Shown here in pieces: positions 6,678-14,197 of a DNA stretch of 14,326 bases (the first letter of the stretch is position 1; each line of letters opens with the position of its first letter). A model generated the notes under the pieces. That model worked only from the letters and a program-made list of their open reading frames with translations. It did no database searches and was not told the DNA's origin. The DNA is from Candidatus Mcinerneyibacteriota bacterium (GTDB lineage: Bacteria > AUK180 > JAQVHJ01): NCBI GenBank assembly GCA_030630935.1, contig DAOVMD010000026.1:1-14326 (forward strand), in the 5' to 3' direction. Position numbers and translations under genes: made by a program.

Positions 6678-7337
6678 ATGGCAGACAAGAAGAAATTTAT
6701 TCCAATACTAAGGACTGTTTTAATCGTTATCTTCTTATTTTATCTTATTACTCTTTTTGGAGTGATTAAATCCAAGTTCATAAAAGAGCATATAGATTTT
6801 CCGTGCGATGCTGAAGTAACTTCGGATGGTTGTTTGAACTATTTAAAGTCTAAAGATGATAATCGGAAAGATAAGAAACTTGAAGTTTTTATAACAGTAT
6901 TTTTTGCCGGTGTTCATGGAGCTACTTGTGAGCATATTTCTACTTCCAGTTCAAAATTAAGGGTTCTTGGTTATAAAATAGAAGTTGACGGTGAAACTTT
7001 AACAATAAATAATAAGATTACTTTAACAAAGGGCAACACCTGGCATCGGGAACGGGTCAGTGCATTCCTAAATCCCTGGCGTATAACGAAGAGATTTATA
7101 AAAATAAAGAATTACGGAACAGTAAACCGGATGTTCGATATGAAAACAGGAATATCTTATCCTTATGGACCAACAGTTATTGCACTTGGTCGAGGTGGAA
7201 CTTTTTATAAAACAAACTGGAATGGCATATTTACCTTAATAATTCTTATTGTGATTTTTGTTTTAACATTTGTATTTAAGAAGAAAGAAAAACCAGAAAA
7301 ATTTATAGAACCAGAAGAATTAGAAAAGTTAAAATAA
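6678..7337 (+). CDS. Two-TM membrane protein of unknown function
   Basis: I do not recognise this 219-residue protein. It has a TM helix at about 9-30 and a second at about 184-200. Between them is an extracytoplasmic domain with three cysteines (43, 52, 84) and predicted strands ('LGYKIEVDGETLTINNKITL'). The tail is Lys/Glu-rich and charged ('KKKEKPEKFIEPEELEKLK'). AGGA (6668-6671) lies 6 nt before ATG. The gene starts 29 nt after the barrel gene with no terminator or promoter between, so the two are probably co-transcribed and may act together in the envelope. N-in/C-in topology is inferred from the basic N-terminus and the charged tail. Confidence 0.75.
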   Translation: MADKKKFIPILRTVLIVIFLFYLITLFGVIKSKFIKEHIDFPCDAEVTSDGCLNYLKSKDDNRKDKKLEVFITVFFAGVHGATCEHISTSSSKLRVLGYKIEVDGETLTINNKITLTKGNTWHRERVSAFLNPWRITKRFIKIKNYGTVNRMFDMKTGISYPYGPTVIALGRGGTFYKTNWNGIFTLIILIVIFVLTFVFKKKEKPEKFIEPEELEKLK

Positions 7338-7406
7338 TCTCTATTTGTTTTAGATACATCTCTTACATACTAATACCCTAATTTTATAATTAAATAGAAT
7401 AAAAAA

Positions 7407-9314
7407 ATGATTAGTTTTAACAATATACTTTTAAGATTTGGTGAGAAGGAACTATTCCGCGGTATTAATTGGATGATCCCTGACGGTGCTAAGGTAGGTT
7501 TAGTTGGAGATAACGGTACAGGAAAAACAACGTTATTCAGGTTAATCTTGAAGAAGCAGCTATTTGACAGCGGAACAATTGAAGTTGCCAAGAAGAAAAA
7601 GATTGGCTATCTTCCCCAGGATCTTGTTGAGATTGAACCTTTACCGTTAATGGAATACTTGAAGAAGAAATGCGGAATCCTTGATCTTGAAGAGAGGATT
7701 AAAAAATATGAACATGAACTTTCAGACTATTCTGAATCATCTTCCGAGCATAAGAAAATACTTAATGATTACGGAAATGCTTTAGAGTCTTATAATCACA
7801 TGGACGGTTATTCATTTAATGCCAAAGCAGGATTCATCCTTCATGGTCTGGGTTTTAAATCAGGTGATGAATTTAAGGATTCAATAGAATTCTCCGGTGG
7901 TTGGAAGATGCGTATTTCCTTAGCTGTAATCTTATTAAATAAACCGGATATAATGCTCCTTGATGAGCCGACAAATCACCTTGATACAGAGAGTATGGAA
8001 TGGTTGGAAGGGTACTTAAAAAGTTATAAGGGAACATTGATTACAATCTCTCATGATAGGATGTTTCTAAATAAAATGGTTACGCAGATAGCCGAATTAT
8101 TCAGGGGTAAATTGACAGTATACAAAGGTAATTATTCGTATTATTTGAAGGAGAAGGAGTTAAGGCTTGAGCAATTGAAGAAGGAACTCGCAGGTCAGCA
8201 GGAAGAGATTAAGAGAACGAAAGCTTTTATCGAAAGATTCAGATATAAAGATTCTAAGGCACGTCAAGTTCAGAGCCGTGTTAAGAAGCTTGAGAAACTT
8301 GAAGAGATTAAGATTGAAGACGAAGGGAAGAAAATTAAAATTGTTTTTCCTGAACATAATCGAAGCGGAAAGGAAGTTGTAAGGATAGAGAATCTCTCAA
8401 AAGCCTATGGAGACTTAGAGGTTTTAAAGGATATTGATCTAACTATTTATCGCGGGAAAAAAATTGCTTTAGTAGGAGTTAATGGAGCAGGGAAGTCGAC
8501 ATTCTCCAGGTTATTAAGTAAATCAGAAGACCCAACTTCAGGTTTGGTAGAGTCTGGATATAATGTGAAGATGTCATTTTTCTCACAGGAAAGTACTCAA
8601 AATGTAAACTATGAAAATACTATTTGGAATGAAGTTTTTACAGCAGGTTCCAAATTAAATGATAATGAACTCAGGAATTTTTTAGGGGCATTCCTTTTTT
8701 CTGGTGACGATATCCTTAAAAAGATATCCATCCTTTCAGGGGGCGAGAAATCGAGGTTGGGCTTATTAAAAATTCTACTTAAGGATTCAAATTTATTAAT
8801 TCTTGACGAACCTACAAATCACCTTGATGTAAAGACAAAGGATATTTTTCAGGATGCCTTATTACAATATTCCGGGACAGTGATCATAGTTTCTCACGAT
8901 AGATATTTCCTTGATAATCTTGTTACAAAAGTCATTGAGATTCGGGATAAGAAATTCTTTGAATATACAGGGAACTATTCTTATTTTATTGAGAAGCGAG
9001 CGAAAATGGCCATCGAAAATCAGGTAATTGAAAATAAGGAAGTTAATACGGTTTTACACGGAAAAGTGAATGTAAAGAAATCCGCAAAATTACGACGTGA
9101 GCTTCGAAGTAAAATCAGATTATTAGAAAAAGAAATTGCCAATTTAGAAGAGCTGAAAAAAAGTAATGATTCACTACTCTGCGACCCGGCGATTATTAAA
9201 GATATCAAGAGAAGCAGAGTTCTGGTAAGAGAGAATCGAAAGACTGGAAAGGAATTGAAAAAAATGTACAAGGACTGGGAGCAATTAGAATCAAAGCTGA
9301 AGGAATTAGTTTGA
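7407..9314 (+). CDS. ABC-F family ATPase (Uup/YdiF-type, ribosome-associated)
   Basis: A soluble 635-residue protein with two ABC nucleotide-binding domains and no membrane segment, the normal length for ABC-F. Domain 1: Walker A GDNGTGKTT (34-42), Q-loop Q71, signature FSGGW (162-166), Walker B/D-loop 'IMLLDEPTNHLD' (182-193), switch His216. A charged coiled linker (about 243-308), the P-site tRNA-interaction motif of the family, follows. Domain 2: GVNGAGKST (356-364), LSGGEKSRL (442-450), 'LLILDEPTNHLD' (462-473), His496. The C-terminus (about 550-635) is a basic coiled coil typical of Uup/YdiF-like members. ABC-F proteins act on ribosomes to resolve stalling or confer antibiotic resistance; which applies here is not readable. 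The ribosome site is weak. There are 69 nt after the previous gene with no clear promoter. All catalytic motifs are intact. Confidence 0.93.
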   Translation: MISFNNILLRFGEKELFRGINWMIPDGAKVGLVGDNGTGKTTLFRLILKKQLFDSGTIEVAKKKKIGYLPQDLVEIEPLPLMEYLKKKCGILDLEERIKKYEHELSDYSESSSEHKKILNDYGNALESYNHMDGYSFNAKAGFILHGLGFKSGDEFKDSIEFSGGWKMRISLAVILLNKPDIMLLDEPTNHLDTESMEWLEGYLKSYKGTLITISHDRMFLNKMVTQIAELFRGKLTVYKGNYSYYLKEKELRLEQLKKELAGQQEEIKRTKAFIERFRYKDSKARQVQSRVKKLEKLEEIKIEDEGKKIKIVFPEHNRSGKEVVRIENLSKAYGDLEVLKDIDLTIYRGKKIALVGVNGAGKSTFSRLLSKSEDPTSGLVESGYNVKMSFFSQESTQNVNYENTIWNEVFTAGSKLNDNELRNFLGAFLFSGDDILKKISILSGGEKSRLGLLKILLKDSNLLILDEPTNHLDVKTKDIFQDALLQYSGTVIIVSHDRYFLDNLVTKVIEIRDKKFFEYTGNYSYFIEKRAKMAIENQVIENKEVNTVLHGKVNVKKSAKLRRELRSKIRLLEKEIANLEELKKSNDSLLCDPAIIKDIKRSRVLVRENRKTGKELKKMYKDWEQLESKLKELV

Positions 9315-9346
9315 ACTGCTTTTCGATAACATTACTTGGTTATTAT

Positions 9347-9375
9347 GGAGTGCATCACGTGCTTGCTCGTGATGT
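9347..9375. repeat. Hairpin repeat with 'GGAGTGCAT' lead, copy 2
   Basis: GGAGTGCAT (9347-9355) runs into a hairpin of CATCACG (9353-9359), loop TGCTTGCT and CGTGATG (9368-9374), 7 bp perfect. A-rich rather than T-rich sequence follows on the plus strand, so it is not a standard terminator of the ABC-F gene. It shares its lead with 4915-4923 but has an unrelated stem. Confidence 0.5.
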
Positions 9376-9409
9376 AAAAAAAAGTGAAAAAACTCTCGGG
9401 TTAAACGTA

Positions 9410-9438
9410 TTGATAATTATATAGATTTATGATAAACT
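9410..9438 (+). promoter_or_regulatory. Possible promoter for the 9474 gene
   Basis: TTGATA (9410-9415), 17-nt spacer, TAAACT (9433-9438). A start near 9445 would place the upstream in-frame ATG at 9429 outside the transcript, agreeing with the start at 9474. Confidence 0.35.
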
Positions 9439-9473
9439 ATTATCAAATTTTAAAGTCAACCAGGAGACGTGGG

Positions 9474-10184
9474 ATGAAGAAGAGATATCTTTTATGGAGT
9501 GCGTTTATTGTAATTGCAAGTGTATTGATATTTTCGTTTTTAAGTAATGGGTGTTCAAATTCCAAACATTTGTTTAAAAAGAAAAAAGAATTGAAGTATC
9601 CCGATTGGCCCGGATTGGATGAGAAGATTGAAAAATATAATAAATTAGTCGAGGGTTCTCCTCCTGAACTAAATGCAACGAGCCTATTTAAAATGGGAGT
9701 TGAAGAAGAAGACATTAGATGGCATTTTGTGATTACTTTAAGGTATAAAATGTCACAAAATGAAATTAAAAATATAATTGAGAAAATTAATAAAAAAGAT
9801 GGAAAGATTTACAAAAATGTACAAAACCGATCTCTATATATTACTATTTTAAGTATGGATAGATTTAAAGAATATTATAATTATTTAAATTCCTTAAAGA
9901 AGACTGATAAAAGAATAAGAAGCATTTATATGAATGATTTAATTGAATATTCTTGTTATCACTACTCTCCAATTGATAACACTATTCATATCATATTCAA
10001 TAAAATTTTATCAGATGAAGAAAAGAAGGTTTTTGCAAAAAAATATAATTTAAAATTTAAAGAAAGAAATTATTTCAAATTTATCCCAGGACGAGATTTT
10101 ATTAAAGCTTATATAAAAATATTTGAAGACCCACTTGTAAAAAGGGTTGCTCTCAATGATCTTTATGCTATTAAAGCTCTATAA
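9474..10184 (+). CDS. Putative lipoprotein / membrane-anchored protein with two ferredoxin-like modules
   Basis: 236 residues, function unknown. The N-terminus is a basic-then-hydrophobic signal (MKKRYLLWSAFIVIASVLIF) ending in 'SNGC' at Cys27. The lipobox is imperfect (S-N-G-C), so lipidation is uncertain. Two parts (about 80-155 and 168-234) each follow a strand-helix-strand-strand-helix-strand pattern: 'ITLRYKMSQNEIKNII...' and 'IHIIFNKILSDEEKKVFAKKY...', closing on 'IRSIYMNDL' and 'VKRVALNDL'. This resembles subtilase-prodomain/I9-like folds, but no protease is attached. The start at 9474 is chosen because AGGAG (9462-9466) lies 7 nt before it; the in-frame ATG at 9429 has no such site and would put arginines ahead of the signal. 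The protein is Lys/Ile/Tyr-rich, in line with the AT-rich genome. Confidence 0.72.
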   Translation: MKKRYLLWSAFIVIASVLIFSFLSNGCSNSKHLFKKKKELKYPDWPGLDEKIEKYNKLVEGSPPELNATSLFKMGVEEEDIRWHFVITLRYKMSQNEIKNIIEKINKKDGKIYKNVQNRSLYITILSMDRFKEYYNYLNSLKKTDKRIRSIYMNDLIEYSCYHYSPIDNTIHIIFNKILSDEEKKVFAKKYNLKFKERNYFKFIPGRDFIKAYIKIFEDPLVKRVALNDLYAIKAL

Positions 10185-10202
10185 AATAGTTTTAAATTTT
10201 TC

Positions 10203-10231
10203 TTGACTTTTTAACTTTAATTTAGTATAAT
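10203..10231 (+). promoter_or_regulatory. Consensus promoter for the SUKH-RDD operon
   Basis: TTGACT (10203-10208), exactly 17 nt, TATAAT (10226-10231). Transcription would begin near 10238, giving a leader of about 23 nt with AGGGAG (10249-10254) 6 nt before the TTG start at 10261. Confidence 0.85.
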
Positions 10232-10260
10232 AATTATTCATTGTAAAAAGGGAGTAGTAC

Positions 10261-10698
10261 TTGGACTGGATAAAAGAACTTTCCGCACAATTTGAGAACA
10301 TTGAGTTCTTCCCCCCCGTAAAAGAGAAAGACGTCAGAGCACTCGAGAGAAAATTTGACATTAAATTTCATAAAGAGCTTAGAAGACTGCTGAAATCAAC
10401 AGATGGTTTTTTAGCAAAGTTTGATGCAAATATCTGCTGGAGTATTCTGGAGAATGAAAACAATACCGATATCTATACTGAGAATATGTATATCTGTGAG
10501 AATAATAATGCCCCTGAGGGAGTTGACTTTAAAGAGGTTGTTTTCTTCGGTGATGATGGAGCAGATATTTTTTGGGGTTTCAAATTAGAAGACGGGAAGA
10601 TGACCGATACTATCGTTTCATGGAACAGAATGAAGAATTCTGTCCGCGAATATCAGATGCCTCTAAAAAATTTCTTCAGGATGGTTGCAGAATCTTAG
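10261..10698 (+). CDS. SMI1/KNR4 (SUKH) family protein
   Basis: 145 residues, the usual size of a single SUKH domain. The 'FFPPVKEKDVRALERKFDIKFHKELRRLLKSTDG' opening (16-49) and 'VVFFGDDGADIFWGF' (about 93-107) match the SMI1/KNR4 pattern (helix, 'P.yk.fL...nGg', then 'fgdd..Gd..f.f'). Bacterial SUKH proteins are best known as immunity proteins against polymorphic toxins, but some have other binding roles; no toxin is in this window. The start is TTG at 10261, supported by AGGGAG 6 nt upstream and by a consensus promoter. The next in-frame Met is deep in the domain. Six nt separate its stop from the first RDD gene, so they are co-transcribed. Its terminal codons recur at 12206-12223. Confidence 0.83.
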   Translation: MDWIKELSAQFENIEFFPPVKEKDVRALERKFDIKFHKELRRLLKSTDGFLAKFDANICWSILENENNTDIYTENMYICENNNAPEGVDFKEVVFFGDDGADIFWGFKLEDGKMTDTIVSWNRMKNSVREYQMPLKNFFRMVAES

Positions 10699-10704
10699 GA
10701 TAAA

Positions 10705-12180
10705 ATGAAAGATTTGGACCAACAATTTAATCAAAAATTAAATCAAATTACCCTCATTTTAGCTGTAAGTTTAATTATAGTTACCGTTTTGGTTTTTGTA
10801 ATTATTAATACTACATCAAATTGTATTTACCCCAAATTAAATACAAGCTGTGATTATAATAAAGAACTTTATTTTATAGGAGAAATCAGGTATCGTTATC
10901 CTTTTAGAGTGTTGAATAAGTTGATTTTAAAAAAGAAATTATGCTTATGTAGATTTAACCCCGGAGAAAAAACGCACGAGGTTATTTTTAAATTTCGGTG
11001 TAATCCTGAATATATAAATATAATTTCTAATTCAGAAGAGATCTTTATCTTGACCGAGAAAAACCTATATCGGTATAATGGCAAAGTTGTATGTCAGGAT
11101 CCATTTAGTGGATATAAAATTGATTCAAAGTTATTTATTGTTAACGATAACCCGTCATTTTTAACTTTTACAAATTATGACTTTGAGATATATTCATTGA
11201 TAGGACAAGAATGGAAAAGAAATACTGAAGTCGAAGAGCAGCTTAACTTAAAATATAGTGAGTTAAGAATAGCAAGTTTACAAAAAATTGAAAGAAATTC
11301 TTTGTACCTTTTTTATATCCATGATCAAATATTAATTGCGGATAAAGTTTATAAAAAATATAATTTAACATCCAAACGTTTATTCCAATATCGTCAATTG
11401 AGAAATGAAGTAGTCCTTTTTAAAGCAGGTTATTTAATAGATTTTGGTTATCACAGGATCTCCGGTAGAACAATATATCCAACAGAAGAGAAACATGATA
11501 TCTTTTTTGATAGAAAAACAGAACATATGTTTGGTAAAGATGTAACAATCTACGAATTTGGAGTCTACAATTGTAATGGTCCACGTAATTTTGATCTGCT
11601 AATGTTTAGTACCGGGAATTATTGCTTCCTTGAATTTAGAAATGGAAAAGTAAAAGAATATGGAATTTTTATGGATGATTATTTTTTTAAATCAATTTTA
11701 ACTTTTGATATTATTCGATATTCATATGTTTTTTTATTAGTTAGCATTTTATTCTTTTATCAATTCTTCTTCAATGCAAATAAGATTTCAATCGCAAAAA
11801 TATATTGGGAAACGGGACACTTTGCGTCTCTTTCTAAAAGATTACTTGCCCGAGTGCTTGATTTTATTTTAATGTTTATCATAATTATGTGGAAATTAGA
11901 ATTGAATTATATTTTTGTGATTCTGTTTATCCTGCTATTTTTTGAAGGATTTACTGGATATACTCCAGGGAAATTTCTTTTAGGAATAAAGGTGGTTAAT
12001 AGATTTTATGAACCCATAGGATTTTTAAAAGCTTTGGTAAGGAATTTCATGCTTCCTTTCGATTTAATCCCGTATTTTTTAATATTTGATTGCTTCTTGA
12101 TAGGGAAATCAGATAAGTGGCAGAGATTAGGTGATGTGATAACCGGATCAATAGTTGTAGAAAAATTTAAGGAGATATAA
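10705..12180 (+). CDS. RDD-domain membrane protein with large extracytoplasmic domain (paralogue 1)
   Basis: 491 residues: one TM near 15-36, an extracytoplasmic domain of about 300 residues, a second TM (about 341-357) and a C-terminal RDD domain. RDD landmarks are 'LSKRLLARVLDFI' (R379/R383, D386), 'EGFTGYTPGKFLLGIKVV' (414-431) and 'RLGDVITGSIVV' (474-485), with further TM helices around 385-413 and 449-467. The extracytoplasmic part is rich in short strands ('EEIFILTEKNLYRYNGK', 'NDNPSFLTFTNYDFEIYSL'), which could form a beta-propeller-like sensor; this is inference. RDD domains are of mostly unknown function, with transport roles reported for some. It starts 6 nt after the SUKH stop, the TTAGGA around that stop serving as ribosome site, and is followed 55 nt later by its paralogue. 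Confidence 0.82.
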   Translation: MKDLDQQFNQKLNQITLILAVSLIIVTVLVFVIINTTSNCIYPKLNTSCDYNKELYFIGEIRYRYPFRVLNKLILKKKLCLCRFNPGEKTHEVIFKFRCNPEYINIISNSEEIFILTEKNLYRYNGKVVCQDPFSGYKIDSKLFIVNDNPSFLTFTNYDFEIYSLIGQEWKRNTEVEEQLNLKYSELRIASLQKIERNSLYLFYIHDQILIADKVYKKYNLTSKRLFQYRQLRNEVVLFKAGYLIDFGYHRISGRTIYPTEEKHDIFFDRKTEHMFGKDVTIYEFGVYNCNGPRNFDLLMFSTGNYCFLEFRNGKVKEYGIFMDDYFFKSILTFDIIRYSYVFLLVSILFFYQFFFNANKISIAKIYWETGHFASLSKRLLARVLDFILMFIIIMWKLELNYIFVILFILLFFEGFTGYTPGKFLLGIKVVNRFYEPIGFLKALVRNFMLPFDLIPYFLIFDCFLIGKSDKWQRLGDVITGSIVVEKFKEI

Positions 12181-12205
12181 ACGATTAATAAGATTAAAAT
12201 TAAAA

Positions 12206-12225
12206 ATGATTGCAGAGTCTTAGGA
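12206..12225 (+). repeat. Remnant copy of the SUKH gene 3' end
   Basis: ATG-ATT-GCA-GAG-TCT-TAG (12206-12223) matches the last codons of the SUKH gene, ATG-GTT-GCA-GAA-TCT-TAG (10681-10698), at 16 of 18 positions; two more bases (GA) follow in both. Both copies sit directly upstream of an RDD gene. Upstream of 12206 the similarity stops. Confidence 0.55.
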
Positions 12226-12227
12226 GG
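12222..12227 (+). promoter_or_regulatory. Strong Shine-Dalgarno site AGGAGG for the second RDD gene
   Basis: AGGAGG lies 8 nt before ATG 12236 and shares bases with the stop of the SUKH remnant. It fixes the start. No separate promoter is seen between the two RDD genes. Confidence 0.7.
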
Positions 12228-12235
12228 ATGTCATA

Positions 12236-13780
12236 ATGGATGATAAGGAAAAGTTAAAAAAGTCATTGAAATTTGCTTTGATTTCATTTTTAATAATTGT
12301 ATCTATTTTATTTCTTGTCTCAATGTTTTCTCCAATTTACTTACTAACCATGAGATTAGATTCAGTGCTAAATGAATCCTTTGTTTTTGAAGGGAAATAC
12401 TATATTTTATATCAACGTACAAAAGATTTTGATAATTTCAAGGCTCCACAGTTTAAAATATCGAAACAAATTCAAAAAAAATACTTACCCAATTTATTTA
12501 TTTATAAATTTGAAGATAATAATTTAACAATACTCGAAAGATTTAGTCTTGATAATCCTGTTTATACTCTTTGTACTGAAAATCTTGTTTATTTAATTTC
12601 AAGGGATAAAATAATTCTATTCGATGGAAAGCAGTTTGAATACAATGAAAATAAATTACCCGAATTGTATTCGGAGTTGTTTTTATATGAAGACCACCCC
12701 GCATATATTATATATGAAAATAAAAACTTCAAGGTTTTTATTCTGAAGGATAAGGAATGGGTTTTAAAGAAAAATGTTACCTTTTTAAATAGTGAAAAAT
12801 ATTTATGTGAAGATGATAGATATATAAAGAAGAGACTTATTCCGGGAATGCAAATCCTTGTTAATAAAAATAATGAAATATTTATTAGCTATTATCCTTT
12901 GGATGAAAAGGATTATTACGTTAAAAATACTCATGTATTATTACACAAAGATAAAATTATTTTATTTTCTATGAAAAGAGACAAGAGAGGTCTTTTAAAA
13001 AGAAAATTAACAATCAGTGAATTAAAAAATGATTCAAACATAACTTTAATTAAAGAGATTATAATCTCTCAATTTGAAGATATTCGATTATGGGATTTTA
13101 AAGTTTTTAATTATAATGATCCTGCAAATTTTGAAATATGTTTTTGTTCAAAATCCGGAAATTTGAAATTGTTGACATATTCAAATGGTCAATTTATTAA
13201 ACTAAATAAATCCGATTTTAAGTATAATGAGGTTCAAAAAATATTATTAATATTAGGTGCTACGTCATTTTATTGGATTCATTTTTTTATTTTAATTATT
13301 TTTCATATAATTATTGCAAAATACAAACCTAAAATTGTAGAATTAAATGGAAATGAATATAAAGTTCCGGGTTTATTGAAAAGAGCTTTATCGAAATATG
13401 TAGATATAATTATATGTTTTGTTTTCTTAATAGGGTTTGGCTTTTTGTGGAGTCTTATTCAACAGATATCGATTGATCTTGAATGGTTATCAGTTTTATT
13501 TGGTTTTATCGGATTATTTTCAGGACCTTTGTTTATTGTTTTCCTTGAAGGCTTAACTGGTCGCTCTCCGGGAAAATTATTATTTGGCTTGAGGGTTGTC
13601 GATATAAATCTTAAGAAACCCGGATTCAATAGAGCTTTAATCAGAAATGTTTCATTTTGTGTTGATGTTTTCCTCTGGCTTTTTGTTATAGATTGTTATA
13701 GAATTGGTATGACAGATGATTGGCTCAGACTTGGCGATAATGTTGCAAGAACGATTGTGATTGAAAATAAAATAGATTAA
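12236..13780 (+). CDS. RDD-domain membrane protein with large extracytoplasmic domain (paralogue 2)
   Basis: 514 residues with the same plan as the preceding gene: TM1 (about 11-31), extracytoplasmic domain (about 34-335), TM2 (about 336-359), RDD domain (about 379-510). RDD landmarks: 'GLLKRALSKYVDIII' (R383, D390), 'EGLTGRSPGKLLFGLRVV' (439-456) and 'RLGDNVARTIVIEN' (498-511). The extracytoplasmic parts align loosely: 'IILFDGKQFEYNEN...LYEDHPAYIIYENKNFKVFIL' against 'LYRYNGKVVCQDPF...VNDNPSFLTFTNYDFEIYSL'. The proteins are thus diverged tandem duplicates; the RDD halves are more alike than the outer domains. Its start is fixed by AGGAGG 8 nt upstream. It is the last gene of the SUKH-RDD-RDD operon; an inverted repeat at 13858-13908 may end the transcript. 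Function unknown; the layout suggests an envelope sensor or transporter. Confidence 0.82.
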   Translation: MDDKEKLKKSLKFALISFLIIVSILFLVSMFSPIYLLTMRLDSVLNESFVFEGKYYILYQRTKDFDNFKAPQFKISKQIQKKYLPNLFIYKFEDNNLTILERFSLDNPVYTLCTENLVYLISRDKIILFDGKQFEYNENKLPELYSELFLYEDHPAYIIYENKNFKVFILKDKEWVLKKNVTFLNSEKYLCEDDRYIKKRLIPGMQILVNKNNEIFISYYPLDEKDYYVKNTHVLLHKDKIILFSMKRDKRGLLKRKLTISELKNDSNITLIKEIIISQFEDIRLWDFKVFNYNDPANFEICFCSKSGNLKLLTYSNGQFIKLNKSDFKYNEVQKILLILGATSFYWIHFFILIIFHIIIAKYKPKIVELNGNEYKVPGLLKRALSKYVDIIICFVFLIGFGFLWSLIQQISIDLEWLSVLFGFIGLFSGPLFIVFLEGLTGRSPGKLLFGLRVVDINLKKPGFNRALIRNVSFCVDVFLWLFVIDCYRIGMTDDWLRLGDNVARTIVIENKID

Positions 13781-13857
13781 TGACATGGTTCCTCTCTCAA
13801 AAAGTTGTTAAAATAACAAAAAAACAAAAAAAAGAAAGTTTTTTAACAGGGACTTTA

Positions 13858-13908
13858 AAAAGACCTGTAATGGATATATTTATATCGTTTAGATTTGTTA
13901 GGTCTTTT
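13858..13908 (+). terminator. Possible (bidirectional) terminator-like inverted repeat after RDD operon
   Basis: AAAAGACCT (13858-13866) pairs with AGGTCTTTT (13900-13908), a perfect 9-bp stem enclosing 33 nt. Within the loop lies GATATA-TT-TATATC (13873-13886). The stem carries A and T runs at its ends, as in bidirectional terminators, but the large loop and only five non-A/T-tract pairs make it weak. Confidence 0.35.
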
Positions 13909-13930
13909 AATGCTATTGTCTTCAATCATG

Positions 13931-13953
13931 GTCAAGGTCAAACTGACCTTGAC
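13931..13953. repeat. Perfect 10-bp inverted repeat (GTCAAGGTCA/TGACCTTGAC)
   Basis: GTCAAGGTCA (13931-13940), loop AAC, TGACCTTGAC (13944-13953). TTCA (13921-13924) and TGAA (13954-13957) could extend the stem across a bulge. No T-tract follows. Confidence 0.6.
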
Positions 13954-14197
13954 TGAAGGTTAGTACTTTGAAAAGTATTGCAATTGGCCATAGCATTGGG
14001 CTTTTACCCCCTTAATGATTCGATTGAATGCAAAAAACAATTTCTTTAGCAGGTCGACAAACGGAGAGAGGAGATTGAGTTTACCCCGATTTGTCAGGGA
14101 TAGAGAAGCGTATCGGGAGACTTTTACGAGACTTGGAAGAGATAATATATAAAAAAGAATTTATTGTTTAAATCAAATGTTTTTGAAAGTCATTTAT

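Noticed and set aside
7338-7406. Promoter in the gap before the ABC-F gene
   Set aside because: Only poor -35/-10 matches with wrong spacing; the gene may be read from upstream transcription.
9353-9374. Hairpin after the ABC-F gene as an intrinsic terminator
   Set aside because: It is followed by A residues, not T, on the plus strand, and no T run follows it on the minus strand either.
9429-9473. Upstream in-frame ATG at 9429 as the start of the lipoprotein gene
   Set aside because: No Shine-Dalgarno site, adds an Arg-rich stretch before the signal sequence, and may lie upstream of the transcript start; ATG 9474 has AGGAG at good spacing.
14015-14152. 45-codon plus-strand frame (ATG to TAA) rich in Arg
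   Set aside because: No ribosome site, lies in the hairpin-rich GC island, and no recognisable protein family; more likely non-coding.
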